The translations under genes and the position numbers were made by a program. From the NCBI RefSeq assembly GCF_015840335.1, contig NZ_CP060395.1, forward strand, positions 1,835,277 to 1,899,276: a DNA stretch of 64,000 bases, given 5' to 3'. The notes beneath the pieces are model-generated. The model did not search any database. It was not told the DNA's origin and saw only the letters and a list, made by a program, of their open reading frames with translations. The DNA comes from Synechococcus sp. CBW1108. Its GTDB lineage: Bacteria > Cyanobacteriota > Cyanobacteriia > PCC-6307 > Cyanobiaceae. Positions 44,565 through 55,581 of the stretch are shown here, in pieces. Positions within the stretch are counted from its first letter, which is position 1. Every line of letters begins with the position of its first letter.

Positions 44565-45008
44565 TCAGGCCTCCACAGGAGCTGCAGTTTCCTGATCCGC
44601 CAGGGTCAGGAATTTGGTCTTCACAGGAAGCTTGTATTGCGCCAGACGCATGGCTTCCTTGGCTATCTCTGGGGTGATTTCGGCCCCACCCATCTCGAAG
44701 AGAATCCTGCCTGGCTTGATTACAGCCACCCAGAACTCAGGGTTGCCCTTGCCGGAACCCATGCGGGTTTCGGCGGCACGCATGGTGACGGGCTTGTCTG
44801 GGAAGATTCGGATCCAGATCTTGCCCCCCCGCTTGACATGGCGGGTCATGGCCCGGCGACTGGCCTCAATCTGGCGTGAGGTGATCCAGCCACATTCCTG
44901 GGCTTGCAAGGCAAACTCACCGAAGGCAATCGTGTTGCCCCGGGTGGCGACACCGCGCATGCGGCCTCGTTGCTGTTTGCGGAATTTGACGCGTCTTGGA
45001 CTCAGCAT
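44565..45008 (-). CDS. rplP: 50S ribosomal protein L16
   Basis: 147 aa: [36 protein letters not shown] and [38 protein letters not shown]. Binds near the A-site tRNA. Confidence 0.97.
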   Translation of the reverse strand: MLSPRRVKFRKQQRGRMRGVATRGNTIAFGEFALQAQECGWITSRQIEASRRAMTRHVKRGGKIWIRIFPDKPVTMRAAETRMGSGKGNPEFWVAVIKPGRILFEMGGAEITPEIAKEAMRLAQYKLPVKTKFLTLADQETAAPVEA

Positions 45009-45024
45009 GGTTCAGGGCTCCTGA

Positions 45025-45753
45025 TCACTCTTTGTTGGAGCGGTCTTCAAACTGTTGCGGCTGCCGCTTGGTGCGGCGGCGGGGGGCCGCACCAACGGGT
45101 AGCTGCTCCTTCTGGCCGGGCAGAATTTCGCCTTTGAACACCCACACCTTGATGCCCAGAACCCCATAGGTGGTGCTGGCAAGTTTGGTGGCGTAGTCGA
45201 TGTCGGCGCGGAGGGTGTGCAGGGGCACGCGACCTTCGCGGGTCCATTCGGTGCGGGCAATTTCGGCGCCGTTGAGGCGACCGCTCACCTGGATCTTGAG
45301 GCCAAGCACGCCGGCCCGTTGGGCCCGCTGCACCGCCATGCGGATCACCCGGCGGAAGGCAACCCGCTTCTCTAGCTGCTGGGCGATGTACTCAGCCAGC
45401 AGGAAGGCATCGGCGTCGACCCGCTCCACCTCAACTACGTTGATGCGCACTTGGCGGTTGGCGTCGCCGAGGGTTTGCTGGATGCCGGTGCGCAGTTCCT
45501 CAATGCCACTGCCCTGGCGGCCAACAAGCACGCCGGGACGAGCTGTCTTGAGTTCGACTTCCAATTGGTCGGCCTTGCGGGCAATCAGCACATCGCTGAT
45601 GCCGGCAGCGCCGTACTTCTTATGGACGAATTTGCGAATCCGGTCGTCCTCCTGGAGGAGGGTTGGATAGGTTTTGCTTGGTGCGTACCAACGGGAGCGG
45701 TGGTCCTGGGTGATCCCCAGGCGCAGGCCGGTTGGATGGATCTTGTGTCCCAT
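45025..45753 (-). CDS. rpsC: 30S ribosomal protein S3
   Basis: 242 aa from the ATG at 45753 ([24 protein letters not shown]); an ATG at 45834 overlaps rplV. The KH-domain region has [17 protein letters not shown], and [17 protein letters not shown] is the C-terminal signature. Confidence 0.97.
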   Translation of the reverse strand: MGHKIHPTGLRLGITQDHRSRWYAPSKTYPTLLQEDDRIRKFVHKKYGAAGISDVLIARKADQLEVELKTARPGVLVGRQGSGIEELRTGIQQTLGDANRQVRINVVEVERVDADAFLLAEYIAQQLEKRVAFRRVIRMAVQRAQRAGVLGLKIQVSGRLNGAEIARTEWTREGRVPLHTLRADIDYATKLASTTYGVLGIKVWVFKGEILPGQKEQLPVGAAPRRRTKRQPQQFEDRSNKE

Positions 45754-45772
45754 CAGTCGGTGTCCTCGGGGG

Positions 45773-46126
45773 TCAGGTGGAAGGAGCCACAGCAATGCTG
45801 ATGTGGCAAGTTTGTTTCTTGATCGCGTAGGCACGGCCCTGGGCGCGGGGGCGGAAGCGCTTCAGGCACGGTCCCATGTCGGCGATTGCCGAGGCGATCA
45901 CCAAGTTGGCAGGATCCAGGCCCATGTTGTGCTCAGCGTTGGCCACCGCAGAGCGCAGCACCTTGGTAATTGGGCCGGTGGAGCGGTAGGGCATGAACTC
46001 GAGCATGATCAGGGCCTCGCGATAGCTGCGGCCACGGATTTGGTCGAGAACCCGACGCACCTTCGACACGGAACCGCGGATGTAGCGACCGTGGGCGAGG
46101 GCTTGGTTGGAAGTGGTGTTTGCCAT
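45773..46126 (-). CDS. rplV: 50S ribosomal protein L22
   Basis: 117 aa: [42 protein letters not shown] and [24 protein letters not shown]. Lines the exit tunnel. Confidence 0.97.
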   Translation of the reverse strand: MANTTSNQALAHGRYIRGSVSKVRRVLDQIRGRSYREALIMLEFMPYRSTGPITKVLRSAVANAEHNMGLDPANLVIASAIADMGPCLKRFRPRAQGRAYAIKKQTCHISIAVAPST

Positions 46127-46130
46127 AGGT

Positions 46131-46406
46131 TCAGCGGCCTCCTTTCTTATCCTTGATGTGGCCCCGGAAGGTGCGGGTGGGGGCGAATTCCCCGAGTTTG
46201 TGGCCCACCATCTGCTCCGTCACATAGACGGGAACATGGGATTTGCCGTTATGAACGGCGATTGTGTGGCCAATCATCATTGGCAGGATAGTGGAAGCCC
46301 GAGACCAGGTTTTGATCACGGTCTTGTCGTCAGCCACGTTTTGCTTTTCAACCTTGCGAAGCAAGCTGTCGGCAACAAATGGCCCTTTTTTGAGTGAACG
46401 TCCCAT
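46131..46406 (-). CDS. rpsS: 30S ribosomal protein S19
   Basis: 91 aa: [21 protein letters not shown], then [52 protein letters not shown]. Four bases upstream of rplV. Confidence 0.98.
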   Translation of the reverse strand: MGRSLKKGPFVADSLLRKVEKQNVADDKTVIKTWSRASTILPMMIGHTIAVHNGKSHVPVYVTEQMVGHKLGEFAPTRTFRGHIKDKKGGR

Positions 46407-46441
46407 GGCGGATTAAGCGAACAGCAAAGCGGTGTGGATCA

Positions 46442-47305
46442 TCAGGAATCGCGTCCGCCCCGACTCCGTTTGGAGACCCGGCGACGTTTCCGAAGCACAA
46501 ACCGATTGCTGGGTTTGTTCCGCTTACGGGTTTTGTAGCCCAGGGCAGGTTTGCCCCAGGGGGTGACCGGCCCAGAGCGGCCGATCGGGGCACGGCCTTC
46601 ACCACCACCATGGGGGTGGTCGCAGGGGTTCATCACCGAACCGCGCACTTCCGGGCGGCGGCCCAGCCAGCGCTTGCGGCCGGCTTTGCCGAGACTGGTG
46701 TTACGCACCTCTGAATTGCCCACTTCGCCCACGGTGGCGTAGCACTCCCTGCGTACCAGGCGCACTTCGGTGGAGGGCAGTTTGAGGGCGACGTAGTCCC
46801 CCTCTTTGGCAACCACCTGGGCACTGGCCCCGGCGGTGCGCACCATCTGGCCACCCCGGCCGGCATAGAGCTCCACGTTGTGGACGCTTGAGCCGAGGGG
46901 GATGGCGGCCAGCGGTAAGGCATTGCCGGTTTCAATCGGCGAATCGGGGCCGGAGATCACCTGTTGGCCCAGTTCAATCCCTGCGGGGGCAAGGATGTAG
47001 CGCTTCTCGCCGTCGGCGTAGAAGAGCAGGGCCAGACGGGCGTTGCGATGGGGGTCGTAGTGGATGGCGGCCACCTTCGCAGTTACGCCATGCTTGTCGC
47101 GGCGGAAGTCGACGATGCGGTAGAGGCGCTTGTGGCCACCACCGCGGTGGCGGCAGGTGATCACGCCGCGGTTGTTGCGGCCCTTGCGGCGGTGTTTGGC
47201 GATAACCAGCCCCCGCTCGCGGCCGCGGCCAGTGATTTCAGAGAAGTCACTGGCGACGCGGGTGCGGGTGCCGGGGGTGATGGGTCGGTAGTTACGGATT
47301 GCCAT
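46442..47305 (-). CDS. rplB: 50S ribosomal protein L2
   Basis: 287 aa. The functionally critical C-terminal segment [41 protein letters not shown] is intact. Required for subunit association and peptidyl transfer. Confidence 0.98.
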   Translation of the reverse strand: MAIRNYRPITPGTRTRVASDFSEITGRGRERGLVIAKHRRKGRNNRGVITCRHRGGGHKRLYRIVDFRRDKHGVTAKVAAIHYDPHRNARLALLFYADGEKRYILAPAGIELGQQVISGPDSPIETGNALPLAAIPLGSSVHNVELYAGRGGQMVRTAGASAQVVAKEGDYVALKLPSTEVRLVRRECYATVGEVGNSEVRNTSLGKAGRKRWLGRRPEVRGSVMNPCDHPHGGGEGRAPIGRSGPVTPWGKPALGYKTRKRNKPSNRFVLRKRRRVSKRSRGGRDS

Positions 47306-47320
47306 GACGTTTCAGATCCC

Positions 47321-47623
47321 TCAGGACTCCGGGAAAAGCTGGATGGCGTTGCCCTCGGCCAGGCGCACCACCGCTTTCTTCACCTGGGCACGTTTGCCGG
47401 CGAAGCGTCCCACCCGCCGGGAGCGGCGGGGCGGATTCATGGTGCTGATGCCGATGACCTTGACGTCGAACATCTGTTCAACGGCCGCCTTGATGTCGGG
47501 CTTGGCAGCCCGATGGTCCACCTCAAAGGTGTATTGGTTCTGTTCGAGGGCGCGGGTGGCCTTCTCGGTGATCAGCGGCCTGCGGATCACATCCGCAAGC
47601 CGGCTTGAAAAGCGCTCAGCCAT
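47321..47623 (-). CDS. rplW: 50S ribosomal protein L23
   Basis: 100 aa: [45 protein letters not shown]. Exit-tunnel docking site for trigger factor and SRP. Its 5' end overlaps rplD by 8 bases. Confidence 0.97.
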   Translation of the reverse strand: MAERFSSRLADVIRRPLITEKATRALEQNQYTFEVDHRAAKPDIKAAVEQMFDVKVIGISTMNPPRRSRRVGRFAGKRAQVKKAVVRLAEGNAIQLFPES

Positions 47624-48251
47624 CGCCGTAAACCTCCTGAATCTTTGCGAGTGCTTCTTCGCTCACGACCAACTTGTTGGCGTGGAGCAGGTCGAACACG
47701 TTGAGCTGATCAGCGGCGATCAACTTCACCTTCTCCAGGTTGCGGACGGAAAGTCGCACAGCCTCCGAGGCCCCATCGAGTACCACCAGCACCTTGGCGC
47801 CAAGCTCAATGCCGAGGCGGGCGAGAGCTGCGGTGATCTCTTTGGTTTTGGGGGTGTCCAGTCCCACTCCGAAGCCCTGAACCACAATGATGTCGTCGAT
47901 GCGGCTCATCAGGGCGGTGCGCAGGGCCAGGCGACGTTCCTTACGGTTCATCGTCAGGGTGTAGCTGCGGGGCTTGGGGCCAAACACCACGCCGCCGCCG
48001 GGGCGGAGCGGGGTGCGGATCGATCCCTGGCGGGCCCGACCGGTGCCCTTTTGCTTGTAGGGCTTGCGGCCGCCACCAGCCACTTCGGCGCGGGTGAGGG
48101 TACTGGCCGTGCCCTGGCGGGCATTGGCCAGTTGGCGGACAACGGCGCGGTGGATCAGATCGGTTGCAGAGGATTGCTTGGCGACTTTGAGGTCGAGGGC
48201 AGCCTTGCCGGCTTCCTTGCCTTGCCAGTCACGGATTACGCATTGAGTCAT
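47616..48251 (-). CDS. rplD: 50S ribosomal protein L4
   Basis: 211 aa with the extended loop [39 protein letters not shown]4 is the autoregulator of S10-type operons in some bacteria; whether it is here is not visible. Confidence 0.97.
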   Translation of the reverse strand: MTQCVIRDWQGKEAGKAALDLKVAKQSSATDLIHRAVVRQLANARQGTASTLTRAEVAGGGRKPYKQKGTGRARQGSIRTPLRPGGGVVFGPKPRSYTLTMNRKERRLALRTALMSRIDDIIVVQGFGVGLDTPKTKEITAALARLGIELGAKVLVVLDGASEAVRLSVRNLEKVKLIAADQLNVFDLLHANKLVVSEEALAKIQEVYGDG

Positions 48252-48262
48252 TGGTGTTCTCC

Positions 48263-48910
48263 TCAGTTCCCAGCTTTGGCGCCCACCCGGTTCGCCGGGC
48301 GGATGTTCAGCAGGGCGCCGGGCTTGCCGGGCACTGAACCTTTCACCACCAGCAGGTTGCGTTCGGCATCCACTTTGAGGATGACGAGGCCACGGGTGGT
48401 GATCTGTTTGCCGCCATAGCGGCCTGCCATGCGCTTGCCCGGGTAGACCCGGCCTGGCGTGGTGCCAGCGCCGATCGAGCCAGGCTCACGGTGGTTCTTT
48501 GAACCGTGGGTCATGGGGCCGCGGCTGAAGCCATGGCGCTTTTGCAGGCCGGAGAAACCCCGCCCCATGGTGTCGCCGCTCACGTCCACCTTCTGGCCGG
48601 CCTCAAAGGCCGTGACGGAGATGGAGCCACCCAGCTCGAGACCATCCACGCTGTCAACCCGATATTCCTTCAGGTGGCGCAGAAGATCTTCGCCCGACTT
48701 GCTCAAGTGCCCCTTGGCCGGCCTGTTCACGAGCTTTTCGCGAATGTCGCCAAACCCAAGCTGCACGGCGGTGTAGCCGTCGGTGCTGGTGCTTTTAATT
48801 TGGGTGATGCGGCAAGGCCCCGCCTCGATCAAGGTGACCGGGATGGAGTTGCCCTCTTCATCGAAGAACTGGGACATGCCCAATTTCTTCCCAAGGATGC
48901 CGATAGACAT
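48263..48910 (-). CDS. rplC: 50S ribosomal protein L3
   Basis: 215 aa from the ATG at 48910 ([20 protein letters not shown]). The signature is [48 protein letters not shown]. The ATG at 49147 gives an unconserved 79-residue extension. First gene of the cluster. No purine-rich Shine-Dalgarno precedes the start; the leader reads CCCCTCCT there. Confidence 0.97.
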   Translation of the reverse strand: MSIGILGKKLGMSQFFDEEGNSIPVTLIEAGPCRITQIKSTSTDGYTAVQLGFGDIREKLVNRPAKGHLSKSGEDLLRHLKEYRVDSVDGLELGGSISVTAFEAGQKVDVSGDTMGRGFSGLQKRHGFSRGPMTHGSKNHREPGSIGAGTTPGRVYPGKRMAGRYGGKQITTRGLVILKVDAERNLLVVKGSVPGKPGALLNIRPANRVGAKAGN

Positions 48911-49364
48911 AGGAGGGGAAACAACGCCAGCTGGACCACCGCTTGCCCGGAGCGCGGGGCTCGAACACAACGGTGAAGCCGACTCAATCGAAGAGTTGCC
49001 TGGCTCTGCCCGGGTGGGCGCTTTGCGCCTTCCGAAGTTGAACTTCGCCAGGCGCTGATGCGATTTCCAAGGGCTAGCAAGGCTGATCTGGATCGGATCA
49101 GCGCGGCTGGGACTTTTCAGAACCGGACCGGAAATCCCGAGGGACAAATTCCAGTGCGTTCTGACAGTTTCCCGGCGGAGTCTGGGCCTAGGGGGGCCGC
49201 AGATCCGTACTGGCCGAAGCCGACCACCACCACTGGTGACCGGGTGCCTTGAGCTGGAGGCCCGGCTAGCGGACGGGCACAGTTCAATGGCACAGCAGGC
49301 AACCCTACAACAGAACCTCCCCTCGAGCTGGCAGACTGCCTCGAAAGCCCAGCGAACCCCTGCG
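48911..49364. other. divergent promoter region between rplC and ndhN
   Basis: 454 bases without a supported gene between two divergent operons. It should hold the promoter and leader of the whole ribosomal cluster on the minus strand and the ndhN promoter on the plus strand. Open frames extend into it from both sides but lack conserved sequence. I could not identify a clear -10/-35 pair or a known ribosomal-protein leader fold by eye. Confidence 0.5.
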
Positions 49365-49826
49365 ATGCCTCTGCTGCTCTCCGGTCGCGGTTTTAAGCGG
49401 GATCTCGAACAAGCGGGGGCCCTGGCACTGTTTGCCCCCCTGGAGGGAGGGGCTGAGACCCGCCTGCTGCGGCGGCTGCGGGCCGCGGGCTACCGGGCCC
49501 AGCTCAGCTCAGCTCGAGGTTTGGGCGATCCGGAGGCCTTCCTGTTTCAGCTCCACGGCGTACGCCCACCCCATCTGGGTCACCAGAGTGTGGGGAGGGG
49601 CGCCGCGGTGGGTGAGGTGCAGAGGGTGATGCCCCAGTTGGGGGCCCTGCTGGAGGGCAGCCAGCCGATCCTGCTTTGGCTGCTTGAGGGTCAGGTGCTT
49701 TCCCAGGCGGAGCTCGGTTCCCTAGTGGCGCTTTGCCGGCGGGAGCCGCGGCTGAAGTTGGTGGTGGAGATGGGGGGCGCTCGGGCCCTGCGCTGGCAGC
49801 CCCTTGAGCAATTGCTTGGTGCCTGA
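49365..49826 (+). CDS. ndhN: NDH-1 complex subunit N
   Basis: 153 aa from the ATG at 49365 ([29 protein letters not shown]). NdhN is a cyanobacterial/plastid-specific subunit of the peripheral arm of NDH-1, active in respiration, cyclic electron flow and CO2 uptake. [45 protein letters not shown] matches the family. The ATG at 49236 adds unconserved residues. It is followed by ldpA, a common cyanobacterial order. Confidence 0.92.
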   Translation: MPLLLSGRGFKRDLEQAGALALFAPLEGGAETRLLRRLRAAGYRAQLSSARGLGDPEAFLFQLHGVRPPHLGHQSVGRGAAVGEVQRVMPQLGALLEGSQPILLWLLEGQVLSQAELGSLVALCRREPRLKLVVEMGGARALRWQPLEQLLGA

Positions 49827-50856
49827 AGGCCTGGAGCCGGAAGCGGCCCTGGCCCGGGGCAACTGGGTCAAGCTGATTTGCGGCGCCAGCAACCAGAATC
49901 TGGCAGCCATAGAGGATCTCAGCGGCATCTTTGCCCTGGCCGGGGTTCATTGCATCGATGCGGCCGCCGACCCTGCCGTGGTGGCGGCCATCCGTCGCGG
50001 CTTGGCCTGGGCTGGGGCCCGGGGCTCTGGAAGGCCCTGGTTGATGCTGAGCCTCAGTGATGGGGCCGATCCCCATTTCCGCAAGGCCTGGTTCGATCCC
50101 CGTCGCTGCCCGAAAACCTGTTCCCGCCCCTGCGAACGGGTCTGCCCAGCCCTTGCCATAGGGGTGGTGGCCACTGGGGAACCTGGGGTGCTGGACGAGC
50201 GCTGCTACGGCTGCGGCAGGTGTCTACCGGCCTGTCCTTATCACCTGATCGAGGAGCGTGGGCAGGTGTTGGCAGGGGATGGGGTGGCGCCCCTGCTGGC
50301 CCAGCTGCGGCCCGATGCGGTGGAGCTCCACACTCAGCCGGGTCGGGGGGAGGCCTTTGCTGAGCGGGTGGCTCAGTTGGTTGCCAGCGGGGTTTCCTTG
50401 CGGCGGGTGGCGGTGAGTGCTGGTCTGGAGGGCACGGCCCAGTCGTCGCGCCAGCTGGCTGCGGAGCTCTGGCAACGGTTCGGCGTGCTGCGCAGGGAGG
50501 GCATGCTCCCTCTCTGGCAGCTTGATGGCCGGCCGATGAGCGGCGACGTGGGGGCCGGCACGGCCGCTGCGGCCGTCGGCCTGGCCGCGGCCGTGCTGCC
50601 CCTGGCACCGCCTGGCCCGGTGCAGCTGGCGGGGGGAACCAACGCCCATACGCTCCTCCAATTGGCGGCCAGGGCCCCATTGCGGCGCCAGATCGCCGGG
50701 GTGGCATTTGGGGGGGTGGCCCGTCGGTTGCTGCAACCGCTGCTGCTGGAAGCCCAGCACCGGGGCCGGCCCCTGCTGGCCGATGGGCTGCTCTGGCCCC
50801 AGGCCTTGCGGCTGGCCCAGGGCCTGGTCAATCCCTGGTTAGAACGGGTGCAGTGA
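49819..50856 (+). CDS. ldpA: iron-sulfur protein LdpA (circadian light input)
   Basis: 345 aa from a GTG at 49819 (a TTG at 49804 is also possible); it overlaps the end of ndhN by 8 bases. [14 protein letters not shown] and [12 protein letters not shown] are two ferredoxin-like [4Fe-4S] motifs, followed by a C-terminal domain starting [15 protein letters not shown]. In Synechococcus elongatus LdpA senses redox state and modulates the circadian period. The role here is inferred by homology and context. Confidence 0.9.
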   Translation: MPEGLEPEAALARGNWVKLICGASNQNLAAIEDLSGIFALAGVHCIDAAADPAVVAAIRRGLAWAGARGSGRPWLMLSLSDGADPHFRKAWFDPRRCPKTCSRPCERVCPALAIGVVATGEPGVLDERCYGCGRCLPACPYHLIEERGQVLAGDGVAPLLAQLRPDAVELHTQPGRGEAFAERVAQLVASGVSLRRVAVSAGLEGTAQSSRQLAAELWQRFGVLRREGMLPLWQLDGRPMSGDVGAGTAAAAVGLAAAVLPLAPPGPVQLAGGTNAHTLLQLAARAPLRRQIAGVAFGGVARRLLQPLLLEAQHRGRPLLADGLLWPQALRLAQGLVNPWLERVQ

Positions 50857-52526
50857 ACCGGCCCCAGCGCGTCACCGACGATCTCGATCGCCTGCTGGAG
50901 GTGCTGCCCCAGGTGGTGCAGACCTGCCTGGCCACCGAGGCTGCGCGGGATCAGCTGATCGAGGTGGTGCTGGATCTGGGCCGGGTGCCAGAGGCGCGCT
51001 ACCCCGCCCGGGCGGTCAGCTTGGGGGCCGAGCCCCTGGGTCGGCTCGAGTTGGCAGCAGTGGTGGAGAGGGTTGGGGCCTTCGGCGGAGACAACCGCGC
51101 CGGCATCGAGCGCACCTTGCATCGGATCAGTGCGATCCGCAACCGCAGTGGGGAGATCGTCGGCCTCACCTGCCGAGTGGGCCGCTCCGTGTTCGGCACG
51201 GTGGCGATGGTGCGCGATCTGCTCGATGGGGGCGACTCCCTGCTGTTGATGGGTCGCCCTGGTGTCGGCAAAACCACCGCCCTGCGGGAGATCGCCCGGG
51301 TGCTGGCCGACGACCTGGGCAAGCGGGTCGTGGTGATTGACACCAGCAACGAGATCGCCGGCGACGGTGACATCCCCCACCCAGCCATTGGTCGGGCCAG
51401 GCGCATGCAGGTGGCAAGGCCCGAGCTGCAGCACCAGGTGATGATCGAGGCGGTGGAAAATCACATGCCCGAAGTCATCGTGATTGATGAGATCGGCACC
51501 GAGTTGGAGGCCCAGGCGGCCCGCACTATCGCCGAGCGGGGCGTGATGCTCGTGGCCACTGCCCACGGCAATGAGCTGACCAACCTGATCAAAAATCCCA
51601 CCCTCTGCGACCTGGTGGGCGGCATTCAGTCGGTGACCCTGGGGGATGAGGAGGCGCGCCGGCGCCGCACCCAGAAAACAGTGCTGGAAAGGGCGGCGGA
51701 TCCCACCTTCCCCTTGGCGGTGGAGATGCACAGCCGCCACCGCTGGCTCGTGCATCGCGATGTGGCTCGCACGGTCGATCTGTTGCTGAGGGGCCAGAGC
51801 GCCCGCCCCGAAATCCGAGAGCTTGGGGCGGGCGGAGAGTTGCGGCTGCAGGAGAGCCCCTCTCCATCTCCATCGCAATCGCAATTGCGATCCCCATCTA
51901 GATCCCCATCCCCATCTAAATCAGCCGGCCTGGCTCCCCGACCCCTGAGTCGGCCCGAGACTCCCTCTATCCCCCCGGTTGGCGTCGAGCCAGCCTGTTC
52001 CAGTCCCGCCCCTGCTGCGCCGCCGTTGCTGCGCCTTTACGGGGTGGGAATCAGCCGCAGCCAGCTGGAGCAGGTAGGGCGGGCCCGCCAGTTGGCTGTG
52101 GAGGTGGTGGGCAGCGTGGAGTTGGCCGATGCGGTGCTCAGCTTGCGCCATGAGCTCGGCCGTGATCCCCATGTGCGCCGCCAGGCCCAGCAGCTTGGCC
52201 TGCCGATCCTGGTGTTGAAATCTGCGGCCCAGCCCCAGCTGCAGCGGGCTATGGAGCGGTTGCTCGAGCGGCACCGCCAGCAGCATGCCGATCCGGATTC
52301 AACCGCTGCGCCCCCCTGCCCTCAGGGGGACGATGCCCACGCTGGCTTGGAGGAATGTCGGCTGGCGGTGGAGCGGGTGGTGTTGCCCCATGGCCAGCCC
52401 GTCGAGCTATTGCCCCGCAGCCCTCGGGTGCGCTTGCTGCAGGCCGAACTAGCCGGCCGCTATCGGCTGCGCACCGCCGAGTTTGGTCGAGGGGCGGAGC
52501 AACGGCTGCGGGTGTTTCCGGCTTGA
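50853..52526 (+). CDS. ycf45: Ycf45-like AAA ATPase
   Basis: 557 aa from a GTG at 50853, overlapping the ldpA stop by 4 bases. The ATPase part has LLLMGRPGVGKTTALREIAR (Walker A), VVVIDTSNEIAGDGD and EVIVIDEIGTELEAQAA (Walker B-like), resembling SpoIIIAA/Ycf45. A low-complexity Ser-Pro linker (about residues 332-355) leads to a C-terminal region containing GIEECRLAVERVVL-like R3H sequence (LEECRLAVERVVLPHGQPVELLPR). It may bind nucleic acids; its function is not established. Confidence 0.87.
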   Translation: MNRPQRVTDDLDRLLEVLPQVVQTCLATEAARDQLIEVVLDLGRVPEARYPARAVSLGAEPLGRLELAAVVERVGAFGGDNRAGIERTLHRISAIRNRSGEIVGLTCRVGRSVFGTVAMVRDLLDGGDSLLLMGRPGVGKTTALREIARVLADDLGKRVVVIDTSNEIAGDGDIPHPAIGRARRMQVARPELQHQVMIEAVENHMPEVIVIDEIGTELEAQAARTIAERGVMLVATAHGNELTNLIKNPTLCDLVGGIQSVTLGDEEARRRRTQKTVLERAADPTFPLAVEMHSRHRWLVHRDVARTVDLLLRGQSARPEIRELGAGGELRLQESPSPSPSQSQLRSPSRSPSPSKSAGLAPRPLSRPETPSIPPVGVEPACSSPAPAAPPLLRLYGVGISRSQLEQVGRARQLAVEVVGSVELADAVLSLRHELGRDPHVRRQAQQLGLPILVLKSAAQPQLQRAMERLLERHRQQHADPDSTAAPPCPQGDDAHAGLEECRLAVERVVLPHGQPVELLPRSPRVRLLQAELAGRYRLRTAEFGRGAEQRLRVFPA

Positions 52527-52608
52527 TTTCCCTGTGTGCCCGGGTCGCGGTTGACGAAGGACCGGCCGCTATGGGTAACTATCTAGGTACCGGCCTGGCC
52601 GGCTGCAT

Positions 52609-52680
52609 TGGGTCGTCGCCAAGTGGTAAGGCAGCGGGTTTTGGTCCCGCCATTCCTAGGTTCGAATCCTAGCGACCCAG
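52609..52680 (+). tRNA. tRNA-Gln (anticodon TTG)
   Basis: 72 nt. Acceptor TGGGTCG at 52609-52615 pairs with CGACCCA at 52673-52679, discriminator G. The anticodon loop TTTTGGT gives TTG, reading CAA. D-arm and GGTTCGAATCC T-arm are present. It lies between ycf45 and the HAD gene. Confidence 0.95.
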
Positions 52681-52692
52681 TTTTGAGGCCCC

Positions 52693-53457
52693 ATGCCGCC
52701 GGCATTCGATTCCCCTGGCCCCTTGGTCGTCTTTGACTTCGACGGCGTGTTGGTGGATGGCATGCCCGAATACTGGTGGGCTGCCAGGACTGCGGCGCTG
52801 CAGCTGGCCCCCCGGCTGCAGCTCCCAGAGTCAGCGCCTGCTGCCTTTGGGCGCTTGCGGCCTCTGATCCACAAGGGCTGGGAGATGGTCCTGATGGCCG
52901 CTGAGCTGGGTCGGGACGAGCTCGACATAGAACACCTATTGAACGATTACCCAGCTGCCCTGGCCTCTGCCCTGGCTCGCTGGAATTGGCCCGCTGGCCT
53001 GCTGCAGCAGCAGCTGGAGCAGGTGCGTGCTGGCGCCATTGGCATCGATGAAGCGGGCTGGTTGGCCCGCCACCGTTTTTATCCTGGGGTTAAGCAGCGG
53101 CTGGTGCGTTTGGGCGAGGACGGGGCGGCCTGGGCCGTACTCACCACCAAGGGTGCCGTATTCGCCGCCAGGCTCCTGGAGGCTGCGGGGCTCAGGCCTG
53201 AAGCTCTCTTTGGCCACGAGCAGGGGAGCAAGGTCGAGGTGCTGCGGCATCTTCAGGCCCAAGGGCGTCCCCTCTGGTTCGTCGAGGACCGTCGCCGGAC
53301 GCTGGAGGCGGTGCGGGCTGATCCGGAGCTGGCCATGGTGCGCTGTTTCCTGGTGAGTTGGGGCTACCTGGGCCCGGGGGATGGCCAGGACCTGCCGCCC
53401 ACCGTTGGCTGGCTCACTCCGGAGGCCTTTTCAGCCCCCCTGGCGCAATGGCCCTAA
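52693..53457 (+). CDS. HAD-superfamily hydrolase
   Basis: 254 aa. Motif I is [17 protein letters not shown] (nucleophile and acid/base Asp), motif II is AVLTTKGA, motif III Lys is in [10 protein letters not shown] and motif IV is [12 protein letters not shown]. The cap is helical. Phosphatase or phosphoglycolate-phosphatase-like activity is likely; the substrate is unknown. It ends just before the recA SOS box. Confidence 0.88.
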   Translation: MPPAFDSPGPLVVFDFDGVLVDGMPEYWWAARTAALQLAPRLQLPESAPAAFGRLRPLIHKGWEMVLMAAELGRDELDIEHLLNDYPAALASALARWNWPAGLLQQQLEQVRAGAIGIDEAGWLARHRFYPGVKQRLVRLGEDGAAWAVLTTKGAVFAARLLEAAGLRPEALFGHEQGSKVEVLRHLQAQGRPLWFVEDRRRTLEAVRADPELAMVRCFLVSWGYLGPGDGQDLPPTVGWLTPEAFSAPLAQWP

Positions 53458-53465
53458 TCGGTTAG

Positions 53466-53479
53466 AGTACGTCCGTACT
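53466..53479 (+). promoter_or_regulatory. LexA (SOS) box of recA
   Basis: AGTACGTCCGTACT is a perfect 5-4-5 palindrome fitting the cyanobacterial LexA consensus (RGTACNNNDGTWCB-type). It is 154 bases before the recA ATG, and a TACTAT -10-like hexamer overlaps its right arm, so bound LexA would block RNA polymerase. Confidence 0.8.
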
Positions 53480-53633
53480 ATGAGCAATTGGTACGCCGGC
53501 CCTTTTTGGTGGCACTTGCTCTCTAGGGGCGCAGGATTGCTTCCTGAGCTCGTCCCCCCTCTCTGCTGGTCTTTTTCCGCCCAGTTTCTGCCCAATTTCT
53601 GACCAGCTTTCCGCCCCGTTTCCAATTGTCGCC

Positions 53634-54830
53634 ATGGCTGCCGATCCCCGCTCCAATTCCCTTTCCTCCCCTTCCTCCAGTTCGTCGGTGTCTTCCTCCT
53701 CTTCCGCTTCTCGCCCGTCTGCCGGTGCCGCCGCTGAGCGTGAGAAGGCCTTGGGGCTGGTGCTCAACCAGATCGAGCGCAATTTCGGCAAGGGTTCGAT
53801 CATGCGATTGGGGGATGCTTCCCGCATGAGGGTGGAAACCATCTCCACCGGGGCGCTCACCCTTGATCTGGCCCTGGGTGGCGGCTACCCCAAGGGTCGG
53901 GTGGTGGAGGTTTACGGGCCGGAGAGCTCTGGTAAGACCACCCTCACCTTGCATGCCATTGCCGAGGTGCAGAAGCGAGGTGGTGTGGCCGCTTTTGTGG
54001 ACGCGGAGCATGCCCTCGACCCGGTCTATGCAGCGGCCCTTGGCGTTGACATTGAAAACCTGCTGGTCTCCCAACCGGATACCGGTGAGATGGCCCTGGA
54101 GATAGTCGACCAGCTGGTGCGTTCAGCCGCCGTGGACATCGTGGTGATCGATTCGGTGGCGGCCTTGACCCCCCGCGCTGAAATTGAAGGTGAAATGGGG
54201 GATTTGGCTGTGGGTGCCCAGGCTCGCCTGATGAGCCAGGCCATGCGCAAGATCACCGGCAACATCGGTAAGTCAGGCTGCACGGTGATTTTTCTCAACC
54301 AGTTGCGCCAGAAGATTGGCGTTACCTACGGCAATCCCGAAACCACCACGGGCGGCAACGCCCTCAAGTTTTATGCATCGGTGCGCCTCGACATCCGCCG
54401 CATTCAGACCCTCAAGCGGGGCACCGAGGAGTACGGCATCCGCGCCAAGGTGAAGGTGGCCAAGAACAAGGTGGCGCCTCCCTTCCGCATTGCTGAGTTC
54501 GACATCCTGTTTGGCCGCGGCATCAGCACCCTGGGCTGCCTGCTGGATCTGGCCGAGGAAACCGGTGTGGTGGTCCGCAAGGGTGCCTGGTACAGCTACG
54601 AGGGTGACAACATTGGCCAGGGCCGCGACAACACGATCATCTGGCTGGAGCAGAACCCCAAGCAGGCTGAGCTGATCGAGCAGCTCACCCGCCAGAAGCT
54701 TAAGGAAGGCTCCGAAGTGACATCTAACTCGATGAAGCCCCTGGCGGCAGCGGCCAAAGCAGCTGCCGCCACTGGCTCCGTAAAGGAGGATCCGGCGACG
54801 GAGCTGGCCGATCTGCCGGTGGCGAGCTAA
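53634..54830 (+). CDS. recA: recombinase RecA
   Basis: 398 aa. Homologous recombination and SOS co-protease. Walker A is [66 protein letters not shown] and [23 protein letters not shown] are canonical. The N-terminus has a poly-Ser stretch of about 30 residues before [21 protein letters not shown]. The C-terminus is Ala-rich. An SOS box lies upstream. Confidence 0.98.
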   Translation: MAADPRSNSLSSPSSSSSVSSSSSASRPSAGAAAEREKALGLVLNQIERNFGKGSIMRLGDASRMRVETISTGALTLDLALGGGYPKGRVVEVYGPESSGKTTLTLHAIAEVQKRGGVAAFVDAEHALDPVYAAALGVDIENLLVSQPDTGEMALEIVDQLVRSAAVDIVVIDSVAALTPRAEIEGEMGDLAVGAQARLMSQAMRKITGNIGKSGCTVIFLNQLRQKIGVTYGNPETTTGGNALKFYASVRLDIRRIQTLKRGTEEYGIRAKVKVAKNKVAPPFRIAEFDILFGRGISTLGCLLDLAEETGVVVRKGAWYSYEGDNIGQGRDNTIIWLEQNPKQAELIEQLTRQKLKEGSEVTSNSMKPLAAAAKAAAATGSVKEDPATELADLPVAS

Positions 54831-54863
54831 GCCAGTCAGCTCAGCCACCGGCCAATCCAGGCC

Positions 54864-55262
54864 TCAGGGGCGGCTGAAAGCGCCCTTGGATCTGCCAGGG
54901 AGCCCCGGGGATGGAGCTGACTTGCTGGGGACGTTGGGGCTCTGCAGCACCTGGGCCAGGCGCTGCAGCTCCTGGATGGCTTCGGCCCCCTCCAGCTTTA
55001 CCAATTCGTGGCCGTCGCGGGATTCGACCCAGCTGATGCCGAAATCGGACACCAGAAAACGCACCATGTGTCTGGTGTCCAGGTTGGCCACAAAAGAGGC
55101 ACCATGGCCGTCGCGGCCATCACCACAGATGTAGCAGCTAGCCGCGATGCCGCGCTCCTGCAGGCTTTTGGCCAGGGCCTGGAGGCTCATCACCAGGTCT
55201 TGAACCACCGACCGGTATTGCTCGGCAAGGCGTGGAAACACGGCAGTGACCCCAGTGGTCAT
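54864..55262 (-). CDS. DUF1815 family protein
   Basis: 132 aa. FPRLAEQYRSVVQDLVMSLQALAKSLQERGIAASCYICGDGRDGHGASFVANL and VRFLVSDFGISWVESRDGHELVKLEGAEAIQELQRLA match the cyanobacterial DUF1815 family, often found beside recA. Function unknown. It converges on recA. A Ser/Pro-rich tail of about 25 residues extends the usual length. Confidence 0.85.
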   Translation of the reverse strand: MTTGVTAVFPRLAEQYRSVVQDLVMSLQALAKSLQERGIAASCYICGDGRDGHGASFVANLDTRHMVRFLVSDFGISWVESRDGHELVKLEGAEAIQELQRLAQVLQSPNVPSKSAPSPGLPGRSKGAFSRP

Positions 55263-55279
55263 TAATCATAATGTTTTCT

Positions 55280-55543
55280 TCAGAATCTGGCGACTCGGCC
55301 GTCGGCCAGCGTCCACCAGCCCGCGGCGGGCCCGATGAAGCGAACCGCCACCCAGAAGAGCACGAGGGCTCCGATCCCCACCCAGGCCGCATTGGTGGTG
55401 AGTTTGACGAAGCGATCGGCCTGGTTGCGGCTGAGGGGTAGCCAGGGAACGATGCGCGGCGAAGTATCGGCTGGCCTTGCGCCTGATGACTTGATCCCCT
55501 TGGGTGGCAGGCCCTGGCTGCTGCGGCGCTTTGCTTCCCCCAT
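55280..55543 (-). CDS. DUF2839 family small membrane protein
   Basis: 87 aa from the ATG at 55543: MGEAKRRSSQGLPPKG, PRIVPWLPLSRNQADRFVKLTTNAAWVGIGALVLFWVAVRFIGPAAGWWTLADG. The basic N-terminus and single helix match the cyanobacterial DUF2839 family. Function unknown. It lies between DUF1815 and the helicase-like gene on the same strand. Confidence 0.87.
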   Translation of the reverse strand: MGEAKRRSSQGLPPKGIKSSGARPADTSPRIVPWLPLSRNQADRFVKLTTNAAWVGIGALVLFWVAVRFIGPAAGWWTLADGRVARF

Positions 55544-55581
55544 TGCTTCAGCGGCTCCTTTGGTGCGGTGAGCAATTAAAG

